Source: Campylobacterales bacterium
Lineage (GTDB): Bacteria; Campylobacterota; Campylobacteria; Campylobacterales; QNZT01
DNA length: 7,820 nucleotides
Assembly: GCA_015663225.1 (NCBI GenBank)
Contig: DQSO01000040.1
Coordinates: forward strand, 1 to 7,820
Direction of reading: 5' to 3'
Shown here: positions 1-6,096 of the stretch, in pieces
Position numbering within the stretch: position 1 is the stretch's first letter
Layout of the letters: each line of letters opens with the position of its first letter
The notes under the pieces: generated by a model
What the model was told of the DNA's origin: nothing
The model's database searches: none
Seen by the model: only the letters and a program-made list of their open reading frames with translations
Program-made: the position numbers and the translations under genes

Positions 1-10
1 AACCATTTCC

Positions 11-33
11 TCCTATGCACATACTGTATAGGG
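11..33 (+). promoter_or_regulatory. RNA hairpin in the rplT leader
   Basis: Positions 11-19 can pair with 25-33 around the loop CATAC (20-24). The pairs run from T11-G33 and C12-G32 inward to A19-T25, giving nine pairs of which two are G-U wobbles. No T-tract follows, so it is not a typical intrinsic terminator. A second small palindrome (TCGCA A ATTGCGA type, 40-52) lies between it and the rplT ribosome binding site. L20 is known in other bacteria to repress its own operon by binding mRNA structure upstream, so a regulatory or RNA-processing role is possible. Whether this is the end of an upstream rpmI or a true spacer cannot be seen in the window. Confidence 0.4.
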
Positions 34-82
34 ACAAGTTCGCAAATTGCGACACCAAAAATATTAAGGTAAAGGAACACAC

Positions 83-433
83 ATGAGAGTAAAAACTGGT
101 GTAGTTAGAAGAAGAAGACATAAAAAGCTTTTAAAACAAGCAAGAGGTTTTTTTAGTGGTAGAAGAAAGCACTTTAGAAAAGCAAAAGAACAATTAGAGC
201 GAAGTCTAGTATATGCTTATAGAGATAGAAGACAGAAAAAAAGAGATTTTAGAAGACTTTGGATTACTAGAATAAATGCTGCTTGTAGACTAAATGAGAT
301 AAGTTATTCAAGATTTATCAATGCTCTTAAAAAAGCAAACATTGAATTAGATAGAAAAATATTAGCTGATATGGCTATGCATGATGCTCCGGCATTTACA
401 AAAGTTGTTGAAACAGCTAAGGCAGCACTTTAA
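83..433 (+). CDS. rplT: 50S ribosomal protein L20
   Basis: This encodes L20, an early-assembly protein that binds 23S rRNA domain II in the large subunit and often also represses its own mRNA. The 116-residue product has the usual family length. It shows the very basic N-terminal extension ([15 protein letters not shown], residues 9-23), followed by the conserved stretch around [20 protein letters not shown] (46-65) and the globular C-terminal part ([20 protein letters not shown], 71-90). The ATG is preceded by an AAGGAA ribosome binding site at about 72-77. In bacteria rplT normally follows rpmI (L35); that gene would lie just before the window and I cannot confirm it. A strong hairpin begins 10 nt after the stop, so rplT appears to end its transcription unit. 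Nothing in the protein looks abnormal. Confidence 0.97.
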   Translation: MRVKTGVVRRRRHKKLLKQARGFFSGRRKHFRKAKEQLERSLVYAYRDRRQKKRDFRRLWITRINAACRLNEISYSRFINALKKANIELDRKILADMAMHDAPAFTKVVETAKAAL

Positions 434-442
434 CAATTACTT

Positions 443-472
443 TATATAGAGGATTGAAAAATCCTCTATATA
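443..472 (+). terminator. Terminator hairpin after rplT
   Basis: Positions 443-455 pair perfectly with 460-472 (13 bp) around a stable GAAA tetraloop (456-459). It sits 10 nt after the rplT stop codon. The downstream side (CTTACATAAAAC) lacks a run of T, so release efficiency is uncertain, but position and stability fit transcript ending or 3' end protection. Confidence 0.75.
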
Positions 473-531
473 CTTACATAAAACTTAATTTATAAATTTA
501 ATCAAAATATTTAATTTTTTAAACTAAAATT

Positions 532-550
532 TATACTATTTATATATACT
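532..550 (+). promoter_or_regulatory. Candidate promoter for the EAL gene (two TATACT boxes)
   Basis: Two copies of the -10 hexamer TATACT occur at 532-537 and 545-550, in the very AT-rich gap after the rplT terminator. Neither has a recognisable -35 box at 16-18 nt. Vegetative promoters in Campylobacterota often lack a clear -35 and rely on upstream AT-rich periodicity, so either box could serve. The second would give a leader of only about 20 nt before the TTG start at 578. AT-rich chance matches are a real possibility. Confidence 0.4.
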
Positions 551-577
551 ACCTCTAAATTAATATTTGGATTTAAG

Positions 578-1852
578 TTGAAAATAATATCACCAGAACA
601 AAGAACTGAAATTAATCAATATAAGTATATCAGTGTTGATGAATTAACAGGTCTTCCTATACGAGTACAACTGCTTTCAGATATAGAACAAATCAATAAA
701 AGTAGTGGAAATCATGCTCATACACTTATGCAAATAAGTATAGATAATTATGAGGATATAAATGAATATTTTGGCAGTGATGTATCAAATCAACTTTTAA
801 AAAAACTTTCAATTTATCTCAATGAACAATTACCAAATAAAAAAGCAAAACTATATAGATTTCAATTAGATAAGTTTGCGATATATAGTTCATCTCGTAT
901 AGATTTAAAAGACTTAAATTATTATGTAAAAAAATTACTACATGATATGTCAAAACAAAAATTTTTAGATGACAACAATCAATACAATACTTCAATTTCA
1001 ATAGGTGTAGCTAGAGGAAGAACAGATCTTCTAAAAAAAGCTTTTTTAGCTTTATCTGATGCTAAAAAACTAGAAAAATCTTATACAATTTACAATCATA
1101 AAAGTGAAATTGAAGAGAAGTTTTTAAGAAATATACAAATTTACAATGATATAAAAGATGCAATAGCAGATGATAGGATTGTGCCTTTTTTCCAACCTAT
1201 ATATAATTCAAAAATAAATCAAATAGATAAGTATGAAGCATTGATGCGAATACAAAATATTGATGGAACATATAAACTACCTGGTGAATTTTTAGATATA
1301 GCTAAAAAAACAAAGCTGTATTTTCAACTTACTAAAAAGATGGTTCAAAGTTCACTTTTAAGAGCAAAAAAACTTAATTATGCTATCACTATAAATCTTT
1401 CAATAGAAGATATAGAAAACTATACTATCTCAAAATATATTTTCAATAGAGTTAAAAAACTAAATATTGGGCATATGATAACTTTTGAAATAGTGGAAAC
1501 AAGTGAGATAAACTCAATAACAAAAGTTTCAAACTTTATTCAAAAAATGAGAGAACTTGGATGTAAATTTGCAATAGATGATTTTGGTAGTGGGTACTCA
1601 AATTTTGAACATATACTCCGATTTGATGTTGATTATATAAAAATTGATGGTAGTTTAATACAAAATGTTGATACAAGTTCTAAAAGTGAAATTTTTATAA
1701 AAACAATTATAAACTTCGCAAAAGAGTTAGGTATTAAAACCGTAGCAGAATTTGTAAGTAACAAATCCATATATGATAAGGTAAACTCTTTAGGTGTTGA
1801 TTATGTACAAGGTTTTTACACAGGAAGACCTAAAAATTTATTACTCGTATGA
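578..1852 (+). CDS. Degenerate GGDEF / EAL domain protein, probable c-di-GMP phosphodiesterase
   Basis: This 424-residue cytoplasmic protein has no membrane segment or separate sensor domain. Residues 20-175 are a GGDEF fold: DELTGLPIR at 21-29 and SISIGVA at 139-145. The signature is QLDKF (96-100) instead of GGDEF, and the upstream RxxD inhibitory site is absent, so cyclase activity is unlikely. Residues 195-420 form an EAL domain that keeps the key motifs: EALMR (220-224), Asn273 in NLS, FEIVE (303-307), DDFGSGYS (334-341), KID (355-357), AE (390-391) and QG (411-412). This suggests an active phosphodiesterase that hydrolyses c-di-GMP, with the GGDEF part perhaps acting as a GTP or c-di-GMP sensor (inference). 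The TTG start is chosen because the next in-frame ATG, residue 51, lies inside the GGDEF fold. The ribosome binding site is a weak GGA at 569-571, implying low expression. pssA follows after 29 nt and is probably co-transcribed. Confidence 0.88.
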   Translation: MKIISPEQRTEINQYKYISVDELTGLPIRVQLLSDIEQINKSSGNHAHTLMQISIDNYEDINEYFGSDVSNQLLKKLSIYLNEQLPNKKAKLYRFQLDKFAIYSSSRIDLKDLNYYVKKLLHDMSKQKFLDDNNQYNTSISIGVARGRTDLLKKAFLALSDAKKLEKSYTIYNHKSEIEEKFLRNIQIYNDIKDAIADDRIVPFFQPIYNSKINQIDKYEALMRIQNIDGTYKLPGEFLDIAKKTKLYFQLTKKMVQSSLLRAKKLNYAITINLSIEDIENYTISKYIFNRVKKLNIGHMITFEIVETSEINSITKVSNFIQKMRELGCKFAIDDFGSGYSNFEHILRFDVDYIKIDGSLIQNVDTSSKSEIFIKTIINFAKELGIKTVAEFVSNKSIYDKVNSLGVDYVQGFYTGRPKNLLLV

Positions 1853-1881
1853 TACACTAAAGCAAAAATATAGGACTAAAT

Positions 1882-2433
1882 ATGTTTTTGTATGATAAAG
1901 ACAACCATTTCAATTTAGCAAATCTAGTAACCTTTACAAATATATCTTTAGGTATTATAGCGATGTACTTTATACAACAAGGAGAGTTTAAAACAGCTAT
2001 TATATTGGCATGGCTCGCTGGTGCTATGGATATTATAGATGGAAAAATAGCGAGAAAATACAACTTATCATGTGAATTTGGTGTACAGATAGATTCATAT
2101 GCTGATTTTATATCATTTGTCATAATGCCATCTTTTTTACTATTTTATGTGATTACAAAAGCAAATGGAATTGAACTATTTGTATCAGGCGTAGTTTTTA
2201 TATATTATATCATCAGTGGATTACGAAGATTGATTGAGTTCAATATTACTTCTGAAGCTGGAGAAGTGGCTAAACATTTTGTAGGTATACCTACACCTTT
2301 AGGTGCAATACTTTTATGGGTTTTATATCTTTTATATAGCTATTTAGTTGTTACAAATATATTTATTATTCTCGCACTTGTAGCGATTATAGCTTATCTA
2401 CTTAATTCAAAAGTAAAAATTCCACATCCATAA
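1882..2433 (+). CDS. pssA: CDP-diacylglycerol-serine O-phosphatidyltransferase (phosphatidylserine synthase)
   Basis: This membrane enzyme transfers the phosphatidyl group from CDP-diacylglycerol to serine, the first step toward phosphatidylethanolamine. The 183-residue protein carries the full CDP-alcohol phosphatidyltransferase signature D-x2-DG-x2-AR-x8-G-x3-D-x3-D. The residues are D50, D53, G54, A57, R58, G67, D71 and D75; the aspartates bind metal and substrate. Several hydrophobic segments (about 13-32, 37-49, 76-92, 98-113, 139-155 and 157-174) fit a multi-pass membrane protein. FVGIPTPLGA (133-142) favours PssA over the related phosphatidylglycerophosphate synthase PgsA. The length is close to the Bacillus-type enzyme. 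The ATG has a TAGGA ribosome binding site at 1871-1875. It lies 29 nt after the EAL gene, and its stop codon overlaps the terminator stem. The exact alcohol substrate is inferred from family resemblance. Confidence 0.88.
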   Translation: MFLYDKDNHFNLANLVTFTNISLGIIAMYFIQQGEFKTAIILAWLAGAMDIIDGKIARKYNLSCEFGVQIDSYADFISFVIMPSFLLFYVITKANGIELFVSGVVFIYYIISGLRRLIEFNITSEAGEVAKHFVGIPTPLGAILLWVLYLLYSYLVVTNIFIILALVAIIAYLLNSKVKIPHP

Positions 2434-2460
2434 TACTATCCTTCTTAAAAGGATAGTATT
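2432..2460 (+). terminator. Terminator hairpin after pssA
   Basis: Positions 2432-2443 pair perfectly with 2449-2460 (12 bp) around a 5-nt loop (CTTAA). The stem starts inside the pssA TAA stop codon. A T-rich run appears only at 2475-2481, after an A-rich stretch, so this is not a textbook intrinsic terminator. It separates the EAL-pssA unit from the S10 promoter, which begins 24 nt later. Confidence 0.7.
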
Positions 2461-2483
2461 TATAAAATAACCCTCTTTTTTAC

Positions 2484-2512
2484 TTGACATTACACCAACT
2501 TTTTTATATACT
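2484..2512 (+). promoter_or_regulatory. Sigma70-type promoter of the S10 operon
   Basis: A perfect -35 TTGACA (2484-2489) is followed by a 17-nt spacer and the -10 box TATACT (2507-2512), which differs from consensus at one position. An A/T-rich stretch (2461-2483) precedes it and could act as an UP element. Transcription should start near 2518-2520, giving an rpsJ leader of about 45 nt. This is the strongest promoter seen in the window, fitting a highly expressed ribosomal operon. Confidence 0.85.
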
Positions 2513-2528
2513 CAAGGTTCAATTTTTC

Positions 2529-2544
2529 GTCGAAGTAGTTCGAC
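2529..2544 (+). promoter_or_regulatory. Hairpin in the rpsJ leader
   Basis: GTCGAA (2529-2534) and TTCGAC (2539-2544) form a perfect 6-bp stem around the tetraloop GTAG (2535-2538). It would begin about 10 nt into the predicted transcript and end 20 nt before the rpsJ ATG. No T-tract follows, so it is more likely a regulatory or stabilising 5' structure than a terminator. Confidence 0.6.
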
Positions 2545-2545
2545 A

Positions 2546-2555
2546 AGTTCTTTAA
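2546..2555 (+). promoter_or_regulatory. boxA-like element next to the rpsJ ribosome binding site
   Basis: AGTTCTTTAA matches the boxA antitermination consensus TGCTCTTTAA at 8 of 10 positions. It directly follows the leader hairpin and runs into the Shine-Dalgarno AAAGGG (2554-2559). boxA RNA is bound by the NusB-S10(NusE) complex, and the downstream gene encodes S10. A role in antitermination or S10 autoregulation is inference; a match of this length in T/A-rich sequence can arise by chance. Confidence 0.35.
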
Positions 2556-2564
2556 AGGGAAAAA

Positions 2565-2876
2565 ATGGAAAAAATTAGACTTAAACTAAAAGCCTATGAT
2601 CATAGAGCTTTAGATAGATCAGTTGCAGCGATAGTAGAGGCTGTTAAACGAACTGGTGCTGAGATAAGAGGGCCTATACCTCTTCCTACAAAAATCAAAA
2701 AATATACAGTACTTAGATCACCACATGTTAACAAAGATTCAAGAGAGCAATTCGAAATGAGAATGCATGCTCGTCTTATTGATATTGTTGCAGCTACTGG
2801 CGATACAGTTGATTCACTTATGAAACTTGACCTAGCTCCAGAAGTTAATGTTGAAGTAAGAGCAATGGGTAAATAG
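2565..2876 (+). CDS. rpsJ: 30S ribosomal protein S10 (NusE)
   Basis: S10 sits in the head of the small subunit. As NusE it also joins NusB in transcription antitermination and links RNA polymerase to the ribosome through NusG. The product is 103 residues, the standard length. It has the expected opening [14 protein letters not shown] (4-17), the conserved GPIPLPTK (36-43), and the rRNA-binding loop region with [19 protein letters not shown] (48-66). The ATG is preceded by AAAGGGA at 2554-2560. It is the first gene of the S10 operon, about 45 nt from the predicted transcription start. rplC follows within 10 nt of its stop codon. Confidence 0.98.
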   Translation: MEKIRLKLKAYDHRALDRSVAAIVEAVKRTGAEIRGPIPLPTKIKKYTVLRSPHVNKDSREQFEMRMHARLIDIVAATGDTVDSLMKLDLAPEVNVEVRAMGK

Positions 2877-2885
2877 GGGGTAATG

Positions 2886-3461
2886 ATGGAATATATAGTA
2901 GAAAAAGTTGGAATGAGTAGAACTATTACTGTACCAAGCATCCCTGTTACACTTTTAAAAGTAGTAGATGTAAAAGTATGTGAAGTTAATGAAGAAAGTG
3001 TATTAGTTGCTTATGCAGCTGGTAAAAAGATGAATAAAGCAATACAAGGTCAACAAAAGAAATTTTCTTTAGGTGCAGAGTTTAACAAATTTTTAACTCT
3101 TCATATAAAAGATATTGAAGTTGGAGATTTGAGTACAGATGCTTTAAATGAAGCAACAATATTAAAATCAACTTTTAACACTAAAGGTAGAGGTTTTACT
3201 GGTGTTGTTAAAAGACATAATTTTGGCGGTGGTCCAGGTGCTCACGGTTCAAGATTTCATAGAAGACCAGGTTCAATTGGTAATGCAGAATGGCCAGGTC
3301 GTGTACAACGTGGTAAAAAAATGCCAGGTCACTACGGTAATGCAACAGTTACAGTAAAAAATGAAATCGTTTCTTTTGATAAAGAGACTGGTATTTTAGC
3401 TGTAAAAGGATCAATTCCAGGTGCTAATGGAGCACAAGGAAAAGTAAGGATAGTTAAATGA
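2886..3461 (+). CDS. rplC: 50S ribosomal protein L3
   Basis: L3 is an early-assembly protein whose long loop reaches the peptidyl transferase centre. Two adjacent ATGs occur, at 2883 and 2886. The GGGGG Shine-Dalgarno (2876-2880) is 5 nt from the second and only 2 nt from the first, so I choose 2886 (191 residues, [11 protein letters not shown]). Starting at 2883 would add one Met. The conserved loop spans [17 protein letters not shown] to [15 protein letters not shown] (roughly residues 100-157). In E. coli the segment GSIGQNQTPG carries the glutamine methylated by PrmB; here it reads [10 protein letters not shown], so neither glutamine is present. The 3' end overlaps rplD by 4 nt (ATGA), implying translational coupling. 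Confidence 0.97.
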   Translation: MEYIVEKVGMSRTITVPSIPVTLLKVVDVKVCEVNEESVLVAYAAGKKMNKAIQGQQKKFSLGAEFNKFLTLHIKDIEVGDLSTDALNEATILKSTFNTKGRGFTGVVKRHNFGGGPGAHGSRFHRRPGSIGNAEWPGRVQRGKKMPGHYGNATVTVKNEIVSFDKETGILAVKGSIPGANGAQGKVRIVK

Positions 3462-4072
3462 GTAAAGCAGTAGTTTTAGATAGCAATCTTAAAAGTAGTG
3501 GTGAGTTAGAATTACCAGCAGAATTTGCTGATATTAATACTCATAACTTATACTTGTATGTAAAGTCGTATCAAGCAGCTCTTAGAGCAAATACTGCTCA
3601 CACAAAAACAAGAAGTGATGTTAGAGGTGGTGGTAAGAAGCCATTTGCTCAAAAAGGTGGCGGTCGTGCAAGAGCTGGTTCTATTAGAAGTCCTATATGG
3701 GTTGGCGGTGGAGTTGCTCATGGTCCTAAGAACAATAGAAACTATTTTCAAAAAATAAATAAAAAGCAAAAAAGATTAGCTCTTTTATGTGCTTTAAATG
3801 AAAAAGCTGAAAATGGAAAACTGTTCGTAGTAGATAGTATAGCAGTTGAATCAGGTAAAACAAAAGATGCAATAAATATATTAAAAACACTTGAAATAAG
3901 AAGTGCAATCGTTGTTAAAGAGCTAGTAGATGAAAAAACTTTCTATGCTTTTAGAAACGTATCAAATGCATATTTAATAGAGTCAAATGAATTAAATGGT
4001 TACACAGCAACTGCTTTTGATTCAATGATTATTGAAAAAAATGTTTTAGAAAACATAATAAAAGAGGGCTAA
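3458..4072 (+). CDS. rplD: 50S ribosomal protein L4
   Basis: L4 binds 23S rRNA domain I, and its extended loop lines the narrow part of the peptide exit tunnel. The 204-residue product is close to the usual length. The glycine/arginine-rich tunnel loop runs from about residue 50 to 90 ([19 protein letters not shown], then [12 protein letters not shown]), followed by the conserved [19 protein letters not shown] region. In E. coli L4 represses the S10 operon through a long leader RNA; the leader here is only about 45 nt, so that mechanism cannot be assumed. The start overlaps the rplC stop as ATGA. The rplW ATG follows after a single base. Confidence 0.97.
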   Translation: MSKAVVLDSNLKSSGELELPAEFADINTHNLYLYVKSYQAALRANTAHTKTRSDVRGGGKKPFAQKGGGRARAGSIRSPIWVGGGVAHGPKNNRNYFQKINKKQKRLALLCALNEKAENGKLFVVDSIAVESGKTKDAINILKTLEIRSAIVVKELVDEKTFYAFRNVSNAYLIESNELNGYTATAFDSMIIEKNVLENIIKEG

Positions 4073-4073
4073 G

Positions 4074-4355
4074 ATGGCAGATATTACAGATATAAAAGCA
4101 ATTCTTTATACAGAGAAAAGTTTAAGCCTTCAAGAAAATGGAGTTGTTGTTATACAAACAAGTCCAAAAATGACGAAGAATGGTTTAAAAGAAGTTTTAA
4201 GAGAGTATTTTGGATTTGTTCCATTGAAAGTAAATTCAATCAGAATGAATGGTAAAGTTAAAAAATTTAAAGGTATTGAAGGTAAGAGACCAGACTTTAA
4301 AAAGTTTTATGTAACTCTACCTGAAGGTGCTAACATAGAAAGCGTGGAGGTATAA
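4074..4355 (+). CDS. rplW: 50S ribosomal protein L23
   Basis: L23 lies at the exit of the peptide tunnel and is the docking point for trigger factor and signal recognition particle. The 93-residue protein shows the family pattern: [16 protein letters not shown] (6-21), the central [21 protein letters not shown] helix and strand, and the RNA-binding loop with [23 protein letters not shown]. It starts one base after the rplD stop, using an AGAGGG ribosome binding site inside the end of rplD. rplB follows with a single base between the stop and its ATG. Nothing unusual is seen. Confidence 0.96.
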   Translation: MADITDIKAILYTEKSLSLQENGVVVIQTSPKMTKNGLKEVLREYFGFVPLKVNSIRMNGKVKKFKGIEGKRPDFKKFYVTLPEGANIESVEV

Positions 4356-4356
4356 A

Positions 4357-5187
4357 ATGGCAATTAAATCATATAAACCAACCACTCCATCTAGAAGGTT
4401 TATGACTGGATTAGATTCTAGTGATATTACAAGTAAACCAACAGTTTCATCACTACTAAAAAAACTACCTCGTAGTGCAGGTAGAAATAATGCAGGTAGA
4501 ATTACTTCAAGACACAGACAAGGTGGTGCGAAGAAATTATATAGAATTATTGATTTTAAAAGAAGAAAATTTGGAATCGAAGGTAGAGTAGCTACTATAG
4601 AATACGATCCATATAGAAACTGTAGAATAGCTCTTATTCACTATCTAGATGGTGATAAGCAATATATCATTGTACCTTCAGGATTGAAAGTTGGAGATAA
4701 AGTGCAATCTGCTGAGTCAGGTTTAGATATTAAACCAGGTAATGCAATGAAACTTAAAAATATTCCAATGGGAACAATTATCCACAATGTAGAGATGAAA
4801 CCAGGGCATGGTGCTCAAATAGCAAGAAGTGCTGGTGGTTATGCTCAACTTATGGGTAAAGAAGAGAGATATGTTGTTTTAAGATTACCAAGTGGTGAGA
4901 TGAGACATATTCTTTCAGAGTGTATGGCAACTATAGGAACAGTTGGAAATGAAGACTGGTCAAATGTTGTTGGCGGTAAAGCTGGTCGTATAAGACATCA
5001 AGGTAAGCGACCTCAAACTCGTGGTTCTGCGATGAATCCAATTGATCACCCACATGGTGGTGGTGAAGGTAAAACTAATGGTTCAAGACACCCAGTTAGT
5101 CCATGGGGTATGCCAACTAAAGGTTTTAAAACTAGAAGAAAAAAAGCTAGTGATAAGTTAATTATCTCTAGAAGAAAAGGAAGATAG
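4357..5187 (+). CDS. rplB: 50S ribosomal protein L2
   Basis: L2 is one of the largest and most conserved 23S rRNA-binding proteins. It is needed for subunit association and full peptidyl transferase activity. The product is 276 residues, the normal length. It shows [19 protein letters not shown] (51-69), and the C-terminal loop [11 protein letters not shown] (230-240) with the universally conserved histidine near position 231, then [13 protein letters not shown] (244-256) and a basic tail. TGGAGG (4345-4350) is a strong ribosome binding site 6 nt before the ATG. rpsS begins at the base after the stop codon. This is typical in every respect. Confidence 0.98.
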   Translation: MAIKSYKPTTPSRRFMTGLDSSDITSKPTVSSLLKKLPRSAGRNNAGRITSRHRQGGAKKLYRIIDFKRRKFGIEGRVATIEYDPYRNCRIALIHYLDGDKQYIIVPSGLKVGDKVQSAESGLDIKPGNAMKLKNIPMGTIIHNVEMKPGHGAQIARSAGGYAQLMGKEERYVVLRLPSGEMRHILSECMATIGTVGNEDWSNVVGGKAGRIRHQGKRPQTRGSAMNPIDHPHGGGEGKTNGSRHPVSPWGMPTKGFKTRRKKASDKLIISRRKGR

Positions 5188-5466
5188 ATGGCTAGAAGTT
5201 TAAAAAAAGGACCATTTATAGATGCTCATTTACTTAAAAAAGTAATTAAAGCAAAAGAAGAAGGCAGCAAAAAACCTATAAAAACTTGGTCAAGAAGAAG
5301 TACTATACTTCCAGATATGATTGGTTTAACTTTTAGTGTTCACAATGGTAGAAACTTTATACCTGTATATATTACTGAAAATCATATTGGTTATAAACTT
5401 GGTGAATTTTCACCAACAAGAACATTTAAGGGTCATAAAGGCTCAGTTCAAAAGAAAATAGGTTAA
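5188..5466 (+). CDS. rpsS: 30S ribosomal protein S19
   Basis: S19 binds 16S rRNA in the head of the small subunit near S13 and helps form the inter-subunit bridge. The 92-residue product has family length and begins with the hallmark [19 protein letters not shown]. It continues with [19 protein letters not shown] (31-49), [24 protein letters not shown] and a basic C-terminus ([11 protein letters not shown]). The ATG directly follows the rplB TAG stop with no spacer, and its AAGGAAG ribosome binding site lies inside the last rplB codons, suggesting coupling. rplV starts 9 nt after its stop. Confidence 0.97.
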   Translation: MARSLKKGPFIDAHLLKKVIKAKEEGSKKPIKTWSRRSTILPDMIGLTFSVHNGRNFIPVYITENHIGYKLGEFSPTRTFKGHKGSVQKKIG

Positions 5467-5475
5467 GGTGGAAAG

Positions 5476-6096
5476 ATGAGTAAAGCAGTATTAAAATTTA
5501 TAAGACTTTCACCAAACAAAGCTAGACTTGTTGCTCGTGAAGTACAGGGTATGAATGGTGAAGCGGCACTTGCCGCACTTGAGTTTACTCCAAATAAAGC
5601 AGCTGGTATTATAGCTAAAGTTATAGCTTCGGCTATTGCTAATGGTGGTTTTGAACCAGAAGAAGTTGAGATAATATCATGTAGAATTGATAAAGGTCCA
5701 GTTTTAAGAAGATTTAAGCCTCGTGCTAGAGGTAGTGCTTCTAAAATATTAAAGCCTACATCACATATCATGGTAGAAGTTGCGGAAGCTAGTGCTAAAA
5801 AATCAGCTCCTAAAAAAGTTGAAAAGAAAGAAGAAGTTAAAAAAACTGAAACTAAAAAAGTTGAGAAGAAAAAAGAAGCACCAAAAGCTAAAGCTAAAGC
5901 TGATGATTTAACTAAACTTAAAGGTGTTGGTAAAGCTTATCAAACTAAGTTAAACGATGAAGGTATATTTACTTATGCTCAAGTTGCTGACATGAATGAG
6001 AAGCAAATAGCTACAATGGAAGAAAAATATAGCTTTAGAGGAGACTTTAAAGAGACTATTGAAGATGCTAAACAATTTGTTGGAAAGGAATCGTAA
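5476..6096 (+). CDS. rplV: 50S ribosomal protein L22 with C-terminal linker and helix-hairpin-helix-like domain
   Basis: L22 contacts all 23S rRNA domains, and its beta hairpin lines the exit tunnel near L4. Residues 1-107 are an ordinary L22: [16 protein letters not shown] (11-26), [20 protein letters not shown] (38-57), and the hairpin region [19 protein letters not shown] (72-90) ending in HIMVEV. L22 usually stops near 110 residues, but this one is 206. Residues 108-142 form a Lys/Glu/Ala/Pro-rich linker with a 14-residue duplication. Residues 143-206 are a compact, non-repetitive domain, [20 protein letters not shown] then [12 protein letters not shown], with the helix-hairpin-helix pattern LKGVG...L...GI. 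It ends in a helical part around [15 protein letters not shown] recall similar tails on NuoE and some L21 proteins. The domain's role is unknown; nucleic acid or protein binding is possible. The ribosome binding site is AAGGTGGA before the ATG. The stop overlaps rpsC by one base (TAATG). Confidence 0.95.
   Translation: MSKAVLKFIRLSPNKARLVAREVQGMNGEAALAALEFTPNKAAGIIAKVIASAIANGGFEPEEVEIISCRIDKGPVLRRFKPRARGSASKILKPTSHIMVEVAEASAKKSAPKKVEKKEEVKKTETKKVEKKKEAPKAKAKADDLTKLKGVGKAYQTKLNDEGIFTYAQVADMNEKQIATMEEKYSFRGDFKETIEDAKQFVGKES
5810..5878 (+). repeat. Imperfect 27-nt direct repeat (42-nt period) in the L22 linker
   Basis: Positions 5810-5836 and 5852-5878 match at 25 of 27 bases, with starts 42 nt apart. 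In protein terms, residues 113-126 ([14 protein letters not shown]) and 127-140 ([14 protein letters not shown]) form two 14-residue units. The likely origin is an in-frame duplication in the lysine-rich linker. A-rich composition makes part of the identity unsurprising. Confidence 0.65.

Noticed and set aside
2..31. Possible C-terminus of L35 (rpmI) ending in TAG at 29-31
   Set aside because: The reading TISSYAHTV does not resemble an L35 end, and other frames are no better, so no gene is claimed.
40..52. Perfect 13-base palindrome TCGCAAATTGCGA
   Set aside because: As RNA it gives only a 4-bp stem with a 5-base loop, and as DNA it matches no operator I know. It is kept only as part of the leader description.
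1857..2123. 88-codon open frame on the minus strand
   Set aside because: It is opposite pssA, including its catalytic motif; hydrophobic residues arise from the complement of membrane codons.
2471..2483. T-rich run after the pssA hairpin as a terminator U-tract
   Set aside because: It begins 14 nt after the stem, too far to serve as a canonical U-tract, and lies directly before the S10 -35 box.
2600..2941. 113-codon open frame on the minus strand
   Set aside because: It is antisense to rpsJ and the start of rplC, both certain genes. It has no ribosome binding site or family resemblance and reads as a shadow of their codons.
5463..5771. 102-codon open frame on the minus strand
   Set aside because: It lies wholly opposite the conserved L22 core, and its composition is explained by the complement of rplV.
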